Counted from the first letter of the stretch, positions 10,662 to 19,008 are shown. The stretch is 60,040 bases of DNA from Bacillus sp. BHET2 (GCF_005938125.1 NZ_VCQN01000009.1:1-60040), one strand, 5' to 3'. Numbers and translations are program-made. The notes: generated by a model from the sequence alone, not told the origin.

Positions 10662-12119
10662 ATGACACAAGAAGTACGCGTCCGTTATGCCCCAAGTCCA
10701 ACGGGTCATTTACATATTGGAAATGCTAGAACCGCTTTATTCAATTATCTATACGCTCGCAGCGTAGGCGGAAAGTTCATAATCCGGATTGAAGACACGG
10801 ATAAGAAACGTAATATCGAAGGTGGCGAAGAAAGCCAGCTTAAATATCTTCAGTGGCTTGGCATCGATTGGGATGAAAGCGTGGATAAGCCGGGTGAATA
10901 TGGTCCTTATCGTCAATCAGAGCGTAATCATATTTACGAGCAGTACTTAAATGAGCTAGTAGAAAGCGACCAAGCCTACAAATGCTATTGTACGGAAGAA
11001 GAACTTGAAGCTGAACGTGAAGCTCAATCTGCCGCAGGTCAAATGCCTCGCTATTCCGGAAAATGTCGTAACCTGACGAAAGAAGATCAGGAAAGACTGG
11101 CTGCAGAAGGCCGTCAGCCGAGCGTTCGCTTCCGTGTTCCTGCAGGGAAAGTATTTTCTTTCAATGATATCGTGAAAGAAAATGTAGCCTTTGAATCAGA
11201 TGGAATCGGTGATTTTGTCATTGCGAAAAAAGATGGAACTCCAACGTATAATTTTGCGGTTGCAGTGGATGATTATTTGATGAAGATCACACACGTTCTT
11301 CGCGGGGAAGATCATATTTCCAATACGCCCAAACAATTAATGATTTTTGACGCATTGGGATGGAAGGCGCCTGTCTACGGTCATATGACACTAATCGTCA
11401 ATGAAAGTCGTAAAAAATTAAGTAAGCGTGATGAGAGTATCATTCAGTTCATCGAGCAGTATGAAGCATTAGGGTATTTACCAGAAGCGTTATTCAACTT
11501 CATTGGGTTATTAGGTTGGTCTCCAAAAGGAGAGGATGAGCTGTTTTCTAAAGATGAGTTCATTGAAATCTTTGATCCTGAGCGGTTATCCACTTCATCT
11601 GCCCTGTTTGATAACCAGAAGCTTACATGGATGAACAATCAGTATTTGAAGAACTTAGAGTTGGATGAAGTCGTGGAACTATCGCTGCCACACTTGATCA
11701 GTGCTGGTAAGCTTACAGAAAATATGTCTGATGAGCAGCACGAATGGGCTAAACGCGTCATTTCTTTATACCAGGAGCAAATGAGCTTCGGTGCTGAAAT
11801 AGTGGAGCTGTCTGAAATGTTCTTCAAGACGGACCTTGAATATGATCAAGATGCTAAGGCTGTTTTGGATGAAGAGGAAGTTCCTGAAGTTCTTCAAGCT
11901 TTCTTGAATGAAATTGAAGCTCTTGAAAATTATGAAGCGGCGGAAATTAAATCGTCTATTAAAGCGGTCCAAAAGTCTACCGGTCATAAAGGGAAAAAAT
12001 TATTTATGCCAATCCGTGTAGCTGTAACAGGCCAAACCCATGGTCCTGAGTTACCGAATGCCATTGAACTTTTAGGGAAAGATACAGTTAAACATCGTCT
12101 TCAAAGTCTTTTAGGTTAA
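10662..12119 (+). CDS. gltX: Glutamyl-tRNA synthetase
   Basis: GltX charges tRNA-Glu and, as in other Bacilli, probably also misacylates tRNA-Gln for later amidation by GatCAB; that non-discriminating role is inferred from the lineage. The 485-residue class I enzyme has the HIGH motif as HIGNARTA (about residues 17-24) and the KMSKS motif as KLSKRDES (about 252-259). [16 protein letters not shown] segment lies near residue 107, and a C-terminal anticodon-binding helical cage fills the last third. AGGAGGAAAACA precedes the ATG. It lies upstream of the T-box and cysE-cysS, the arrangement known from B. subtilis. Confidence 0.97.
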   Translation: MTQEVRVRYAPSPTGHLHIGNARTALFNYLYARSVGGKFIIRIEDTDKKRNIEGGEESQLKYLQWLGIDWDESVDKPGEYGPYRQSERNHIYEQYLNELVESDQAYKCYCTEEELEAEREAQSAAGQMPRYSGKCRNLTKEDQERLAAEGRQPSVRFRVPAGKVFSFNDIVKENVAFESDGIGDFVIAKKDGTPTYNFAVAVDDYLMKITHVLRGEDHISNTPKQLMIFDALGWKAPVYGHMTLIVNESRKKLSKRDESIIQFIEQYEALGYLPEALFNFIGLLGWSPKGEDELFSKDEFIEIFDPERLSTSSALFDNQKLTWMNNQYLKNLELDEVVELSLPHLISAGKLTENMSDEQHEWAKRVISLYQEQMSFGAEIVELSEMFFKTDLEYDQDAKAVLDEEEVPEVLQAFLNEIEALENYEAAEIKSSIKAVQKSTGHKGKKLFMPIRVAVTGQTHGPELPNAIELLGKDTVKHRLQSLLG

Positions 12120-12162
12120 CATTTTGAATGATCTGTAATATAGTAAGAGTATCAATATAAAT

Positions 12163-12409
12163 GATATCGCGTTGAAGAGGAGAAGTAAGAAAAGGATGCT
12201 TAGTAGAGAGAACCATCACCGGCTGAAAGTGGTTTAAGCCTCTCCGATTCTGAAATGCACCTCTGAGCCCGTTACTGAAATAAAGTAGGTAAAGGCGGTT
12301 TCCTACCGTTAACAGGATTCGAGTTGGAGAAGGACGTTTACTTCTCAATCAGAGTGGAACCGCGCTACCAAAGCGTCTCTGTCAGTTTATTGACAGGGGC
12401 GTTTTTTTT
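12163..12409 (+). promoter_or_regulatory. Cysteine-specific T-box riboswitch before cysE-cysS
   Basis: This leader RNA reads the charging state of tRNA-Cys and allows transcription of cysE-cysS when it is uncharged. The conserved T-box AGAGTGGAACCGCG is at 12351-12364. Its TGGA (12355-12358) can pair with the acceptor end of a tRNA with discriminator U, as in tRNA-Cys. The Stem I specifier loop contains GAAATGCA with the codon TGC at 12256-12258. The terminator (12372-12409) has GTCTCTGTCA pairing with TGACAGGGGC and eight T. The upstream edge is approximate. Confidence 0.93.
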
Positions 12410-12530
12410 GTCCAGCTCCGGCGGCTAGAGGCTCGAGGTCATAAGTCAATCCCACCAAAAAGGCAAAGACCGCCTTTCCGGTGGGCTCGTCTTATGCTTG
12501 TCGCCTCTGACCAAGCCGCCTGCGCTTTTA
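12410..12530 (+). repeat. Dispersed palindromic repeat, copy 1
   Basis: This 121-bp unit starts TGTCCAGCTCCGGCGGCTA just after the T-box terminator and ends GCCGCCTGCGCTTTTA. It is an extended imperfect palindrome: GGCGGCTAGAGGC faces GCCTCTGACCAAGCCGCC, CATAAG faces CTTATG, CCACC faces GGTGG, and AAGGC faces GCCTT. Similar elements ending in CTTGCGCTTTT are, from memory, common in Bacillaceae genomes. It would be transcribed within the cysE leader. Confidence 0.8.
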
Positions 12531-12535
12531 TTATT

Positions 12536-12656
12536 GTCCAGCTCCGGCGACTAGAGGCTCGAGGTCATAAGTCAATCCCGCCAAAAAGGCAAAGACCGCC
12601 TTTCCGGTGGGCTCGCCTTATGCTTGTCGCCTCTGACCAAGCCGCCTGCGCTTTTA
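12536..12656 (+). repeat. Dispersed palindromic repeat, copy 2
   Basis: This is a tandem copy of the preceding unit, of the same length and with only about three substitutions (GCGGCT to GCGACT, CCCACC to CCCGCC, GCTCGT to GCTCGC), separated by TTATT. The near-identity suggests recent duplication. The unit ends 25 bases before the cysE start codon. Confidence 0.8.
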
Positions 12657-12680
12657 TTTTTTCCGAAGGGGGGGGATTGA

Positions 12681-13331
12681 ATGTTTAAGTCGTTTAAGGA
12701 GGATATTGATGTAGTCTTTGATCAGGATCCGGCAGCGAGGAATTATGTGGAGGTCATTCTCACGTATTCGGGACTTCATGCTATATGGGCACATCGTGTT
12801 GCTCATTCATTCTTCAAACGTAAATTCTATTTTATCGCACGGGTCATTTCGCAAGTAAGTCGTTTCTTTACAGGAGTAGAGATTCATCCAGGTGCTAAGA
12901 TTGGCCGCCGTTTCTTCATCGACCATGGTATGGGAGTCGTAATTGGCGAAACATGTGAAATTGGAGATAATGTGACGATTTTTCAAGGGGTCACCCTCGG
13001 AGGAACGGGGAAAGAAAAAGGGAAACGTCACCCAACGATTCAGGATAATGCCTTGATCGCTACCGGCGCAAAAGTATTAGGATCGATTGTAGTTGGGGAA
13101 AATTCTAAGGTAGGGGCAGGTTCGGTCGTACTGAAGGATGTTCCCTCGAATTCAACCGTAGTCGGTATACCTGGGAAGGTCGTCATTCAAGACGGGGTGA
13201 GAATACAGAAGGATCTGAATCACTGTGATTTGCCTGATCCGATGAATGATCGTATGAAACAAATGGAAGAAGAACTGAATGAGTTAAAATCATTAGTAAG
13301 GGACTATGAGGGAAGGAGTCGAACATCTTGA
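12681..13331 (+). CDS. cysE: Serine O-acetyltransferase
   Basis: CysE makes O-acetylserine from serine and acetyl-CoA, the committed step of cysteine synthesis. The 216-residue product has a short helical N-terminal part and a left-handed beta-helix of hexapeptide repeats (about 65-170), with active-site-region [20 protein letters not shown] and the acetyl-CoA-binding [14 protein letters not shown]. It is of the short type usual in Bacillus. The site before ATG is AAGGGGGGGG, unusually G-rich and placed right after the repeats. Expression is governed by the T-box upstream, and it overlaps cysS by four bases. Confidence 0.96.
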   Translation: MFKSFKEDIDVVFDQDPAARNYVEVILTYSGLHAIWAHRVAHSFFKRKFYFIARVISQVSRFFTGVEIHPGAKIGRRFFIDHGMGVVIGETCEIGDNVTIFQGVTLGGTGKEKGKRHPTIQDNALIATGAKVLGSIVVGENSKVGAGSVVLKDVPSNSTVVGIPGKVVIQDGVRIQKDLNHCDLPDPMNDRMKQMEEELNELKSLVRDYEGRSRTS

Positions 13332-14728
13332 CGATTCGTTTATACAATACACTAACAAGAAATAAAGAGGAATTTATCCCCCTAGAAGAGGGGAAAGTTA
13401 AAATGTATGTGTGCGGCCCAACGGTATATAATTATATTCATATAGGAAATGCACGTCCTGCTATTGTGTTCGATTCGGTGAGACGTTATTTGGAATATCG
13501 GGGCTACGATGTTCAATTTGTCTCGAATTTCACAGATGTGGACGATAAATTAATCCGTGCGGCAAAGGAATTGGGAGAAGATGTACCTACCATTGCCGAG
13601 CGATTCATACAAGCATATTTCGAAGATACGGGAGCGCTTGGCTGCAAGAAAGCAGATATCCATCCGACCGTTACGGACAATATTGATACCATTATTGATT
13701 TTATTTCCGCCTTGGTTGAAAAAGGGTATGCATATGAATCAAAGGGTGACGTTTACTATCGTACAAGAAAGTTTGAAGGTTATGGGAAGCTTTCACATCA
13801 GCCAATTGATGAACTGAAAGCGGGAGCCCGTATTGATGTGGGAGACAAAAAAGAAGATGCCCTTGATTTCGTTTTATGGAAAGCGGCGAAAGAAGGCGAA
13901 ATTTCTTGGGATAGCCCTTGGGGAGCAGGTCGTCCTGGTTGGCATATTGAGTGCTCTGCCATGGCGAAGCGATACCTGGGAGATACGATTGATATCCACG
14001 CCGGGGGACAGGATTTGACATTCCCTCATCATGAGAATGAAATCGCCCAATCAGAGGCACTTAGTGGCAAGACGTTTGCGAAGTATTGGATGCATAACGG
14101 CTATATCAATATCGATAATGAGAAAATGTCTAAATCTCTCGGGAACTTTGTACTCGTTCACGACATTATAAAGGAGCAGGACCCACAAGTGCTTCGCTTC
14201 TTTATGTTATCTGTTCATTATCGTCATCCGATTAACTATAATTTAGAACTTCTTCAAAATGCTGAGTCGGCGTTGAATCGGATTAAGACAGCTTACGAAA
14301 ACTTAAAGCACCGCAGTGAATCGAGTACAGATTTAACAGAGAATAACCAGGAATGGCTGGATAAAATCATGGATTTGAAGGCCGAGTTTATTTCAGAAAT
14401 GGATGATGATTTTAATACAGCCAATGGGATTTCCGTGTTATTTGAATTATCCAAACAAGCGAATTATTACCTGATGGAGAAGAATACCTCCACAGAAGTG
14501 ATCGATGGGTTCTTGCACCAATTCGAAGATTTCTTCTCTGTACTCGGACTTACTCTGAAGGATGCTGAACTATTGGATGAAGAAGTGGAAGAGCTGATTG
14601 AAAAACGCATCCAGGCACGTAAAGACCGCAACTTCCAATTGGCAGATGAAATCCGTGACAGGTTGAAAGAGATGAATATCATCTTGGAAGATACACCTCA
14701 AGGCATTCGCTGGAAAAGAGGATCTTAA
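13328..14728 (+). CDS. cysS: Cysteinyl-tRNA synthetase
   Basis: CysS charges tRNA-Cys. The 466-residue class I enzyme has the zinc-binding VCGPTVYNY (Cys near residue 28), the HIGH motif as [17 protein letters not shown] and the zinc and substrate region [15 protein letters not shown] (about 225-240), and KMSKSLGN near residue 268. The start is TTG, which overlaps the TGA stop of cysE; GGAAGGAG lies upstream. Pairing with cysE under one Cys T-box couples cysteine production to its use. Confidence 0.97.
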   Translation: MTIRLYNTLTRNKEEFIPLEEGKVKMYVCGPTVYNYIHIGNARPAIVFDSVRRYLEYRGYDVQFVSNFTDVDDKLIRAAKELGEDVPTIAERFIQAYFEDTGALGCKKADIHPTVTDNIDTIIDFISALVEKGYAYESKGDVYYRTRKFEGYGKLSHQPIDELKAGARIDVGDKKEDALDFVLWKAAKEGEISWDSPWGAGRPGWHIECSAMAKRYLGDTIDIHAGGQDLTFPHHENEIAQSEALSGKTFAKYWMHNGYINIDNEKMSKSLGNFVLVHDIIKEQDPQVLRFFMLSVHYRHPINYNLELLQNAESALNRIKTAYENLKHRSESSTDLTENNQEWLDKIMDLKAEFISEMDDDFNTANGISVLFELSKQANYYLMEKNTSTEVIDGFLHQFEDFFSVLGLTLKDAELLDEEVEELIEKRIQARKDRNFQLADEIRDRLKEMNIILEDTPQGIRWKRGS

Positions 14729-15153
14729 TGCTGCATGAGATAAATGAACAAATTGACGCGAAACAGATCAACGCACTTGCACTGGCTTATATGGGGGATG
14801 CTGTATACGAAACGTATGTACGGCAACTCCTCCTGACAAAAGGGAAGATTAAACCGAATCAGCTGCACAGGGCGGCGACGAATTATGTCTCGGCTAAAGC
14901 GCAAGCGGCTATATTGAGAACGCTGTTTGATCAGGATCTATTGACCGAAGAGGAAGTCACGATAGTAAAGCGTGGTCGCAATGCAAAATCAGGAACGACT
15001 CCAAAGAACACGGATGTACAGACATATAAACACAGCACTGCTTTTGAGGCACTCATTGGATATTTGTTTTTACTTAATCGGAGAGAACGATTAGAGGAAC
15101 TATTGAAGATTATATTTGAACAAGCCCAGGCAGGAAGGGAGGAATCAAAATGA
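14728..15153 (+). CDS. mrnC: Mini-ribonuclease III
   Basis: MrnC matures the ends of 23S rRNA. The 141-residue product is a bare RNase III catalytic domain with no dsRNA-binding domain. The signature [11 protein letters not shown] (about residues 17-27) holds the catalytic Glu/Asp, and a second acidic site is in [12 protein letters not shown] (about 108-119). The ATG shares its A with the cysS stop and the end overlaps rlmB, so the three genes are coupled. Confidence 0.95.
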   Translation: MLHEINEQIDAKQINALALAYMGDAVYETYVRQLLLTKGKIKPNQLHRAATNYVSAKAQAAILRTLFDQDLLTEEEVTIVKRGRNAKSGTTPKNTDVQTYKHSTAFEALIGYLFLLNRRERLEELLKIIFEQAQAGREESK

Positions 15154-15893
15154 GTAAAGATTTTATCGGAGGAAGAAATCCCGTCATTGAAGCATTAAAG
15201 TCAGGAAGGGATATAAATAAGATTTGGATTGCGGAAGGTTCCCAGAAAGGCTCCATCCAGCAAATTGTAGGACTTGCCAAGGAAACAAATGTGATGATTC
15301 AATATGTTCCGAAGAAGAAGATTGAGCAGATGGTAGCTGAAAATCACCAAGGGGTTGTCGCTTCTGTTGCTGCTTATCAGTATGCAGAAATCGATGATTT
15401 ATTTAAAAGGGCAGAACAAAACGGGGAAGATCCTTTTATTCTGATCTTGGACGAATTAGAAGATCCTCATAACCTTGGTTCTATTATGAGGACTGCGGAT
15501 GCAGCGGGTGCCCACGGAATTATTATCCCGAAGAGAAGAGCGGTTGGCCTTACATCTACAGTAGCGAAAGCTTCTACTGGTGCCATTGAGCATATTCCGG
15601 TTGCGCGTGTTACCAATCTATCCAGAGCGGTGGACGAACTGAAAGAACGTGGAGTGTGGGTAGCAGGAACGGATGCGAAAGGAAAGCAGGATTTCCGTCA
15701 GTTGGACGGCACTCTGCCAATCGGCTTAATCATCGGGAGCGAAGGAAAAGGGATGAGCCGCATATTGAGAGACAAATGTGATTTCCTTGTCCAGTTGCCA
15801 ATGATCGGTCATGTTACATCATTAAACGCTTCGGTGGCAGCTAGTATTTTAATGTATGAGGTCTATCGTAAACGCCACCCATTGGGGGAATAG
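15150..15893 (+). CDS. rlmB: 23S rRNA (guanosine-2'-O) methyltransferase RlmB family
   Basis: This SpoU/TrmH-family enzyme probably 2'-O-methylates a guanosine of 23S rRNA (YacO in B. subtilis). The 247-residue product has an N-terminal substrate-binding domain ([14 protein letters not shown]) and the knotted SPOUT fold with the family motifs [16 protein letters not shown] (about 109-124), [10 protein letters not shown] (about 196-205) and [13 protein letters not shown] (about 226-238). The start overlaps mrnC. The exact target base cannot be told from sequence. Confidence 0.92.
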   Translation: MSKDFIGGRNPVIEALKSGRDINKIWIAEGSQKGSIQQIVGLAKETNVMIQYVPKKKIEQMVAENHQGVVASVAAYQYAEIDDLFKRAEQNGEDPFILILDELEDPHNLGSIMRTADAAGAHGIIIPKRRAVGLTSTVAKASTGAIEHIPVARVTNLSRAVDELKERGVWVAGTDAKGKQDFRQLDGTLPIGLIIGSEGKGMSRILRDKCDFLVQLPMIGHVTSLNASVAASILMYEVYRKRHPLGE

Positions 15894-15898
15894 GGGAA

Positions 15899-16408
15899 AT
15901 GGATATTCTCCTTGTGGATGGCTATAACATAATCGGTGCTTGGTCAGAATTAAATGAGTTGAAGCAGAAGGATTTAGCCGCAGCAAGAGACCGTCTGGTA
16001 GAATTGATGGCAGAATATCAGGGGTATACAGGCTATCGGGTCATCGTCGTATTTGATGCCTATTATGTTCAAGGGATTGCTCGTCAATACCGAAACTATA
16101 AAGTAGAAGTGTTATTTACGAAAGAAAACGAGACAGCCGATGAACGAATTGAGAAATTGGCCATTGAGTTAAATAATATTAAGACCCAGGTTCATGTAGC
16201 AACTTCGGATTTCACGGAGCAATGGGTGATCTTTGGTCAGGGAGCCCTTCGTAAATCAGCGAGGGAGCTCCTGACGGAAGTGAAAGTCATCGAAAAGAAA
16301 ATCGAACGAAAAGTACGGAATTCAAGTGAGAAAAGACCGGCTTCAAAGATCCAATTATCAGAAGAAGTTGCAGAAATTTTCGAAAAATGGCGCCGTGGGG
16401 AACAATGA
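15899..16408 (+). CDS. rae1: Ribosome-associated mRNA endoribonuclease Rae1 (YacP)
   Basis: The 169-residue product is a NYN/PIN-like nuclease. LLVDGYNIIGAW at residues 4-15 carries the first catalytic Asp, VVFDAYYV the second region, and ENETADERIEKLA and VATSDF the others. In B. subtilis the homolog cleaves mRNA in the ribosomal A site; that role is transferred by family. It follows rlmB by five bases, and the weak site GGGGGAATAGGGGA precedes the ATG. A new promoter for sigH begins right after it. Confidence 0.92.
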   Translation: MDILLVDGYNIIGAWSELNELKQKDLAAARDRLVELMAEYQGYTGYRVIVVFDAYYVQGIARQYRNYKVEVLFTKENETADERIEKLAIELNNIKTQVHVATSDFTEQWVIFGQGALRKSARELLTEVKVIEKKIERKVRNSSEKRPASKIQLSEEVAEIFEKWRRGEQ

Positions 16409-16412
16409 TAGG

Positions 16413-16442
16413 TTGACGATTGAATTTTCTGTAATGTATAAT
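16413..16442 (+). promoter_or_regulatory. SigA promoter of sigH
   Basis: TTGACG at 16413-16418 and TATAAT at 16437-16442 are 18 bases apart, just after the rae1 stop. Transcription would begin near 16449. In B. subtilis the equivalent promoter is repressed by AbrB; no AbrB site can be called by eye. Confidence 0.75.
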
Positions 16443-16476
16443 ATTTCTATCTATTGTTTTGCGCGGGGGGATGTGT

Positions 16477-17130
16477 GTGGGCAATATCACCAGGACAGAA
16501 GCATTTGATAATCGATTAGAAGGCATGGATGATGAACAGATAATAGAAGCCGTCCATCAGGGTCACAGCGAAGCGTTAGATTTTTTGATTAGGAAATATC
16601 GTAATTTTGTAAGAGCGAAAGCCCGCTCGTATTTTTTAATTGGAGCCGATAAGGAAGATATCGTCCAGGAAGGTATGATCGGATTATACAAATCAATCCG
16701 TGATTATAAAGAGGACAAGCTAACTTCTTTTAAAGCGTTTGCAGAGCTTTGTATCACGAGACAAATCATTACGGCTATCAAGACAGCCACGAGACAGAAG
16801 CATATTCCGTTAAATTCGTATGTTTCATTGGATAAACCTATTTATGATGACGAGTCTGATCGAACACTCTTAGATGTAATTTCAGGGGCGAAAGTAATGG
16901 ACCCAGAAGCGCTTTTCATCAATCGTGAGGAATTCGATAACATGGAAGATAAGATGGCTGAGTTATTGAGTGATCTTGAGAGGAAAGTACTAGCCCTGTA
17001 TTTGGACGGGCAATCCTATCAGGAGATTTCTGAAGAATTGAACCGCCATGTTAAGTCCATCGACAATGCATTGCAGCGGGTGAAAAGGAAGCTCGAACGA
17101 TACTTGGAGGTTCGGGAAATAACGATGTAA
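16477..17130 (+). CDS. sigH: RNA polymerase sigma factor SigH
   Basis: SigH directs transcription of early sporulation, competence and stationary-phase genes. The 217-residue product has region 2 (YRNFVRAKARSYFLIGADKEDIVQEGMIGL, matching core binding and -10 recognition, about 40-75) and region 4 with the helix-turn-helix YQEISEELNRHVKSIDNAL near the C terminus. GTG 16477 was chosen because the GGGGGG site lies six bases before it and the resulting length matches the B. subtilis protein. An ATG at 16471 directly abuts the site and a TTG at 16459 lacks one. It has its own promoter. Confidence 0.95.
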   Translation: MGNITRTEAFDNRLEGMDDEQIIEAVHQGHSEALDFLIRKYRNFVRAKARSYFLIGADKEDIVQEGMIGLYKSIRDYKEDKLTSFKAFAELCITRQIITAIKTATRQKHIPLNSYVSLDKPIYDDESDRTLLDVISGAKVMDPEALFINREEFDNMEDKMAELLSDLERKVLALYLDGQSYQEISEELNRHVKSIDNALQRVKRKLERYLEVREITM

Positions 17131-17137
17131 AGTCATA

Positions 17138-17166
17138 TTGACACAAATTGGTGGTCGTGTTATTTT
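17138..17166 (+). promoter_or_regulatory. Possible SigA promoter of rpmG-secE
   Basis: TTGACA at 17138-17143 and TATTTT at 17161-17166 are 17 bases apart, just after the sigH stop. The -35 is perfect and the -10 weak. Confidence 0.5.
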
Positions 17167-17202
17167 TGATAGGACTTACTATGTATAGTATAGGTGGAAT
17201 AT

Positions 17203-17349
17203 ATGACTACTAAATTAATACTTGCTTGTACGGTGTGTGGTTCCAGAAATTATAGTGTACCGGGTAATCGTAATCAAGCAGTTCGATTAGAATTAAAGAA
17301 ATTCTGTAATACATGTAATGCTCACACCCTACACAAAGAAACAAAATAG
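17203..17349 (+). CDS. rpmG: 50S ribosomal protein L33, zinc-binding form
   Basis: L33 is a small protein of the large subunit near the E site. The 48-residue product begins [17 protein letters not shown], with the zinc ribbon formed by CTVC (residues 9-12) and CNTC (35-38), and ends LHKETK. This is the C+ (zinc) form. TAGGTGG lies a few bases before the ATG. It sits between sigH and secE as in B. subtilis (rpmGB). Confidence 0.93.
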   Translation: MTTKLILACTVCGSRNYSVPGNRNQAVRLELKKFCNTCNAHTLHKETK

Positions 17350-17397
17350 TGGAGTAGCACTTTTGGGGTATTGATATTAGTTGGAGGTTACAAACGG

Positions 17398-17577
17398 ATG
17401 TTTAAATTCTTTGGCAATGTTGCATCGGAAATGAGGAAGGTCAGCTGGCCTAAACGTAAAGAGTTAACGCGCTATACAATCACCGTTATTACAACAGTGG
17501 TTTTTGTTGCCCTTTTCTTTTCTGTAATTGACTTGGGCATCTCAGAACTTATGCGATTGATCATTGGTTCTAAGTAA
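17398..17577 (+). CDS. secE: Preprotein translocase subunit SecE
   Basis: SecE stabilises the SecY channel in the membrane. The 59-residue product has the amphipathic N-terminal helix with EMRKVSWPKRKELTRYT (about 10-26) and a single membrane segment (TVITTVVFVALFFSVIDLGI). This short one-segment form is normal for Firmicutes. ATG 17398 follows TTGGAGG by about ten bases and gives the family length; an upstream TTG at 17371 was rejected. nusG follows, separated by a palindrome and a possible weak terminator. Confidence 0.96.
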   Translation: MFKFFGNVASEMRKVSWPKRKELTRYTITVITTVVFVALFFSVIDLGISELMRLIIGSK

Positions 17578-17601
17578 GAGAAACATAGAATTAATTGTAT
17601 A

Positions 17602-17623
17602 TATACCATGAAAGCATGGTATA
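17602..17623. promoter_or_regulatory. Palindrome over a possible nusG promoter -10
   Basis: TATACCATG, AAAG, CATGGTATA form a perfect 9-bp inverted repeat. Its right arm runs into TATAAT (17620-17625), a candidate -10 with a poor -35 (TTGTAT, 19-base spacing). It could be an operator or an RNA hairpin in the secE-nusG transcript. Confidence 0.4.
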
Positions 17624-17650
17624 ATGAATGTTAATAGAGTACATGACCTT

Positions 17651-17679
17651 AGAGCCCGTTATCTTTTTGCGGGTTTTTT
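17651..17679 (+). terminator. Weak terminator between secE and nusG
   Basis: AGCCCG pairs with CGGGTT across a 12-base loop and is followed by a T run. The stem is only about six pairs, so it is probably a leaky terminator or attenuator. Confidence 0.45.
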
Positions 17680-17719
17680 CATTTGCAGAAAAAAAGCAAA
17701 GAGGTATTCTTAAATAGTG

Positions 17720-17747
17720 AGGAGGGACGGACGTTTAGTCCTATTAT
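17720..17747 (+). promoter_or_regulatory. nusG ribosome binding site with looped-out hairpin
   Basis: The ribosome binding site AGGAGGG (17720-17726) lies 21 bases from the nusG ATG, far more than normal. Between them GGAC (17729-17732) and GTCC (17738-17741) can form a hairpin with loop GTTTA. If it folds, the effective distance falls to about eight bases. Confidence 0.5.
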
Positions 17748-18281
17748 ATGGAGAAGAATTGGTATGTAGTCCATACTTATTCAGGATACGAGAACAAGGT
17801 TAAAGCAAACCTTGAGAAGCGTGTTGAAACGATGGGGATGCAAGATAAAATCTTCCGCGTAATGGTACCTGAAGAAGAAGAGACAGATTTTAAAAATGGT
17901 AAAAAGAAAGTCGTAAAGAAGAAGGTATTCCCTGGTTATGTGATTGTTGAAATCGTCATGACGGATGATTCCTGGTATGTTGTTCGTAATACACCGGGCG
18001 TTACAGGGTTTGTCGGTTCATCAGGATCCGGTTCAAAGCCTACACCATTATTGCCTGAAGAAGTAACAAATCTTCTGAAGCAAATGGGTATGACAGAGAA
18101 AAAGGTAGAGATCGACTTCGAATTAGGAGAAACAGTTAGAGTGAACGAAGGTCCATTTGCTAACTTTACAGGTTCAATCGAAGAGATCGACAATGCCAAA
18201 TCAAAAGTGAAAGTTCATGTCAATATGTTTGGTAGAGACACCCCGGTAGAACTGGATTTCTCCCAAATTGATAAATTATAA
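17748..18281 (+). CDS. nusG: Transcription elongation and termination factor NusG
   Basis: NusG binds RNA polymerase and stimulates sequence-specific pausing or termination. The 177-residue product has the NGN domain (about 1-110; MEKNWYVVHTYSGYENKVK at the start and FPGYV near residue 62) and a C-terminal KOW domain (about 120-177; VRVNEGPFANFTG). The ATG is set by exact family agreement of MEKNWYVVH. The ribosome binding site is unusually distant, as listed separately. Confidence 0.97.
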   Translation: MEKNWYVVHTYSGYENKVKANLEKRVETMGMQDKIFRVMVPEEEETDFKNGKKKVVKKKVFPGYVIVEIVMTDDSWYVVRNTPGVTGFVGSSGSGSKPTPLLPEEVTNLLKQMGMTEKKVEIDFELGETVRVNEGPFANFTGSIEEIDNAKSKVKVHVNMFGRDTPVELDFSQIDKL

Positions 18282-18370
18282 TGGAAAAGAACTTGAAATC
18301 ATTCTGAAAAAATGGTACTATTTCATAAGTCAGTGCGTCTCCACAAAGAGATACTGAAATTAATAGACGT

Positions 18371-18396
18371 TCTTTATGTTGATAAAGACATTTTTT
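18371..18396 (+). terminator. Terminator or attenuator before rplK
   Basis: TCTTTAT pairs with ATAAAGA across a four-base loop, followed by CA and six T. A competing pairing between CGTCT (18336-18340) and AGACG (18365-18369) lies just upstream. It may end the nusG transcript or attenuate transcription into rplK. Confidence 0.5.
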
Positions 18397-18402
18397 ACAT
18401 GA

Positions 18403-18430
18403 GTGGGAGGGTGAAGAACCCAATAACCAC
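18403..18430 (+). promoter_or_regulatory. Candidate L1-binding RNA motif before rplK
   Basis: GTGG (18403-18406) pairs with CCAC (18427-18430) and GGGT (18409-18412) pairs with ACCC (18418-18421), leaving an uneven internal loop GA versus AATAA. The same GTGGGAGG and AACCACAT pieces recur before rplA (18964). The two-helix, asymmetric-loop shape resembles known L1 targets; the binding itself is inferred. Confidence 0.5.
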
Positions 18431-18456
18431 ATCACGGACTTAAGGAGGTGTGTCTC

Positions 18457-18882
18457 GTGGCTAAAAAAGTTATAAAAATGGTTAAATTGCAGATCCCTGC
18501 CGGTAAAGCTAATCCAGCTCCACCAGTTGGTCCTGCACTAGGTCAAGCAGGTGTTAACATCATGGGATTCTGTAAGGAATTCAATGCTCGTACAGCAGAT
18601 CAAGCTGGCTTAATCATTCCTGTTGAAATTACGGTGTTTGAAGACCGTTCATTTACATTCATCACAAAAACTCCACCCGCTGCTGTTCTACTTAAAAAAG
18701 CAGCTGGTATCGAGTCTGGTTCAGGCGAACCAAACAGCAAGAAAGTGGCAACACTTAAACGCGATAAAGTACGTGAAATTGCTGAAACAAAAATGCCTGA
18801 CTTAAATGCAGCTAGTGTTGAATCAGCTATGCGCATGGTAGAAGGAACTGCGCGCAGCATGGGTATCGTCATCGAAGACTAA
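18457..18882 (+). CDS. rplK: 50S ribosomal protein L11
   Basis: L11 forms the GTPase-associated centre with L10 and L12 and is needed for the stringent response. The 141-residue product has the N-terminal [20 protein letters not shown] with the proline-rich hinge, and the C-terminal rRNA-binding domain ending RSMGIVIED. The GTG at 18457 follows AAGGAGGTG and gives MAKKVIK as in the family; a longer upstream reading was rejected. rplA follows after a structured gap. Confidence 0.97.
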   Translation: MAKKVIKMVKLQIPAGKANPAPPVGPALGQAGVNIMGFCKEFNARTADQAGLIIPVEITVFEDRSFTFITKTPPAAVLLKKAAGIESGSGEPNSKKVATLKRDKVREIAETKMPDLNAASVESAMRMVEGTARSMGIVIED

Positions 18883-18919
18883 TCCCAAGCTTCGTTATAG
18901 TTAAGGTTCCTGTTGAACG

Positions 18920-18957
18920 AGGTTGCGATGATGAAATGTACGTTTCACTCGCAACCT
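18920..18957 (+). other. Stable hairpin between rplK and rplA
   Basis: AGGTTGCGA pairs with TCGCAACCT, with further pairs inside (GAAA with TTTC). Only a TTATTT tail follows, so it could be a weak terminator, a processing site, or part of the rplA control region with the GTGGGAGG motif downstream. Confidence 0.55.
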
Positions 18958-18963
18958 TATTTC

Positions 18964-18989
18964 GTGGGAGGTTATTCCGCTAAAACCAC
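18964..18989 (+). promoter_or_regulatory. Candidate L1-binding RNA motif before rplA
   Basis: GTGG (18964-18967) and CCAC (18986-18989) close a short structure with loop GA versus GCTAAAA and an inner GG/CC pair. It repeats the GTGGGAGG and AACCACAT elements seen before rplK. It ends just before the AGGAGG of rplA, so protein binding would hide the ribosome binding site. Confidence 0.5.
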
Positions 18990-19008
18990 ATATAGGAGGA
19001 AATAAAAA

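Noticed and set aside
12494..12688. 64-residue frame across the tandem repeats
   Set aside because: The frame is a by-product of the duplicated palindrome, the peptide repeats itself, and it ends inside the cysE start region.
13701..14060. 119-residue minus-strand frame inside cysS
   Set aside because: It is the antisense shadow of the well-conserved cysS gene and has no start signals.
16459..16476. Longer SigH starting at TTG 16459 or ATG 16471
   Set aside because: The TTG has no ribosome binding site and the ATG touches the GGGGGG site; GTG 16477 has a six-base spacing and gives the family length.
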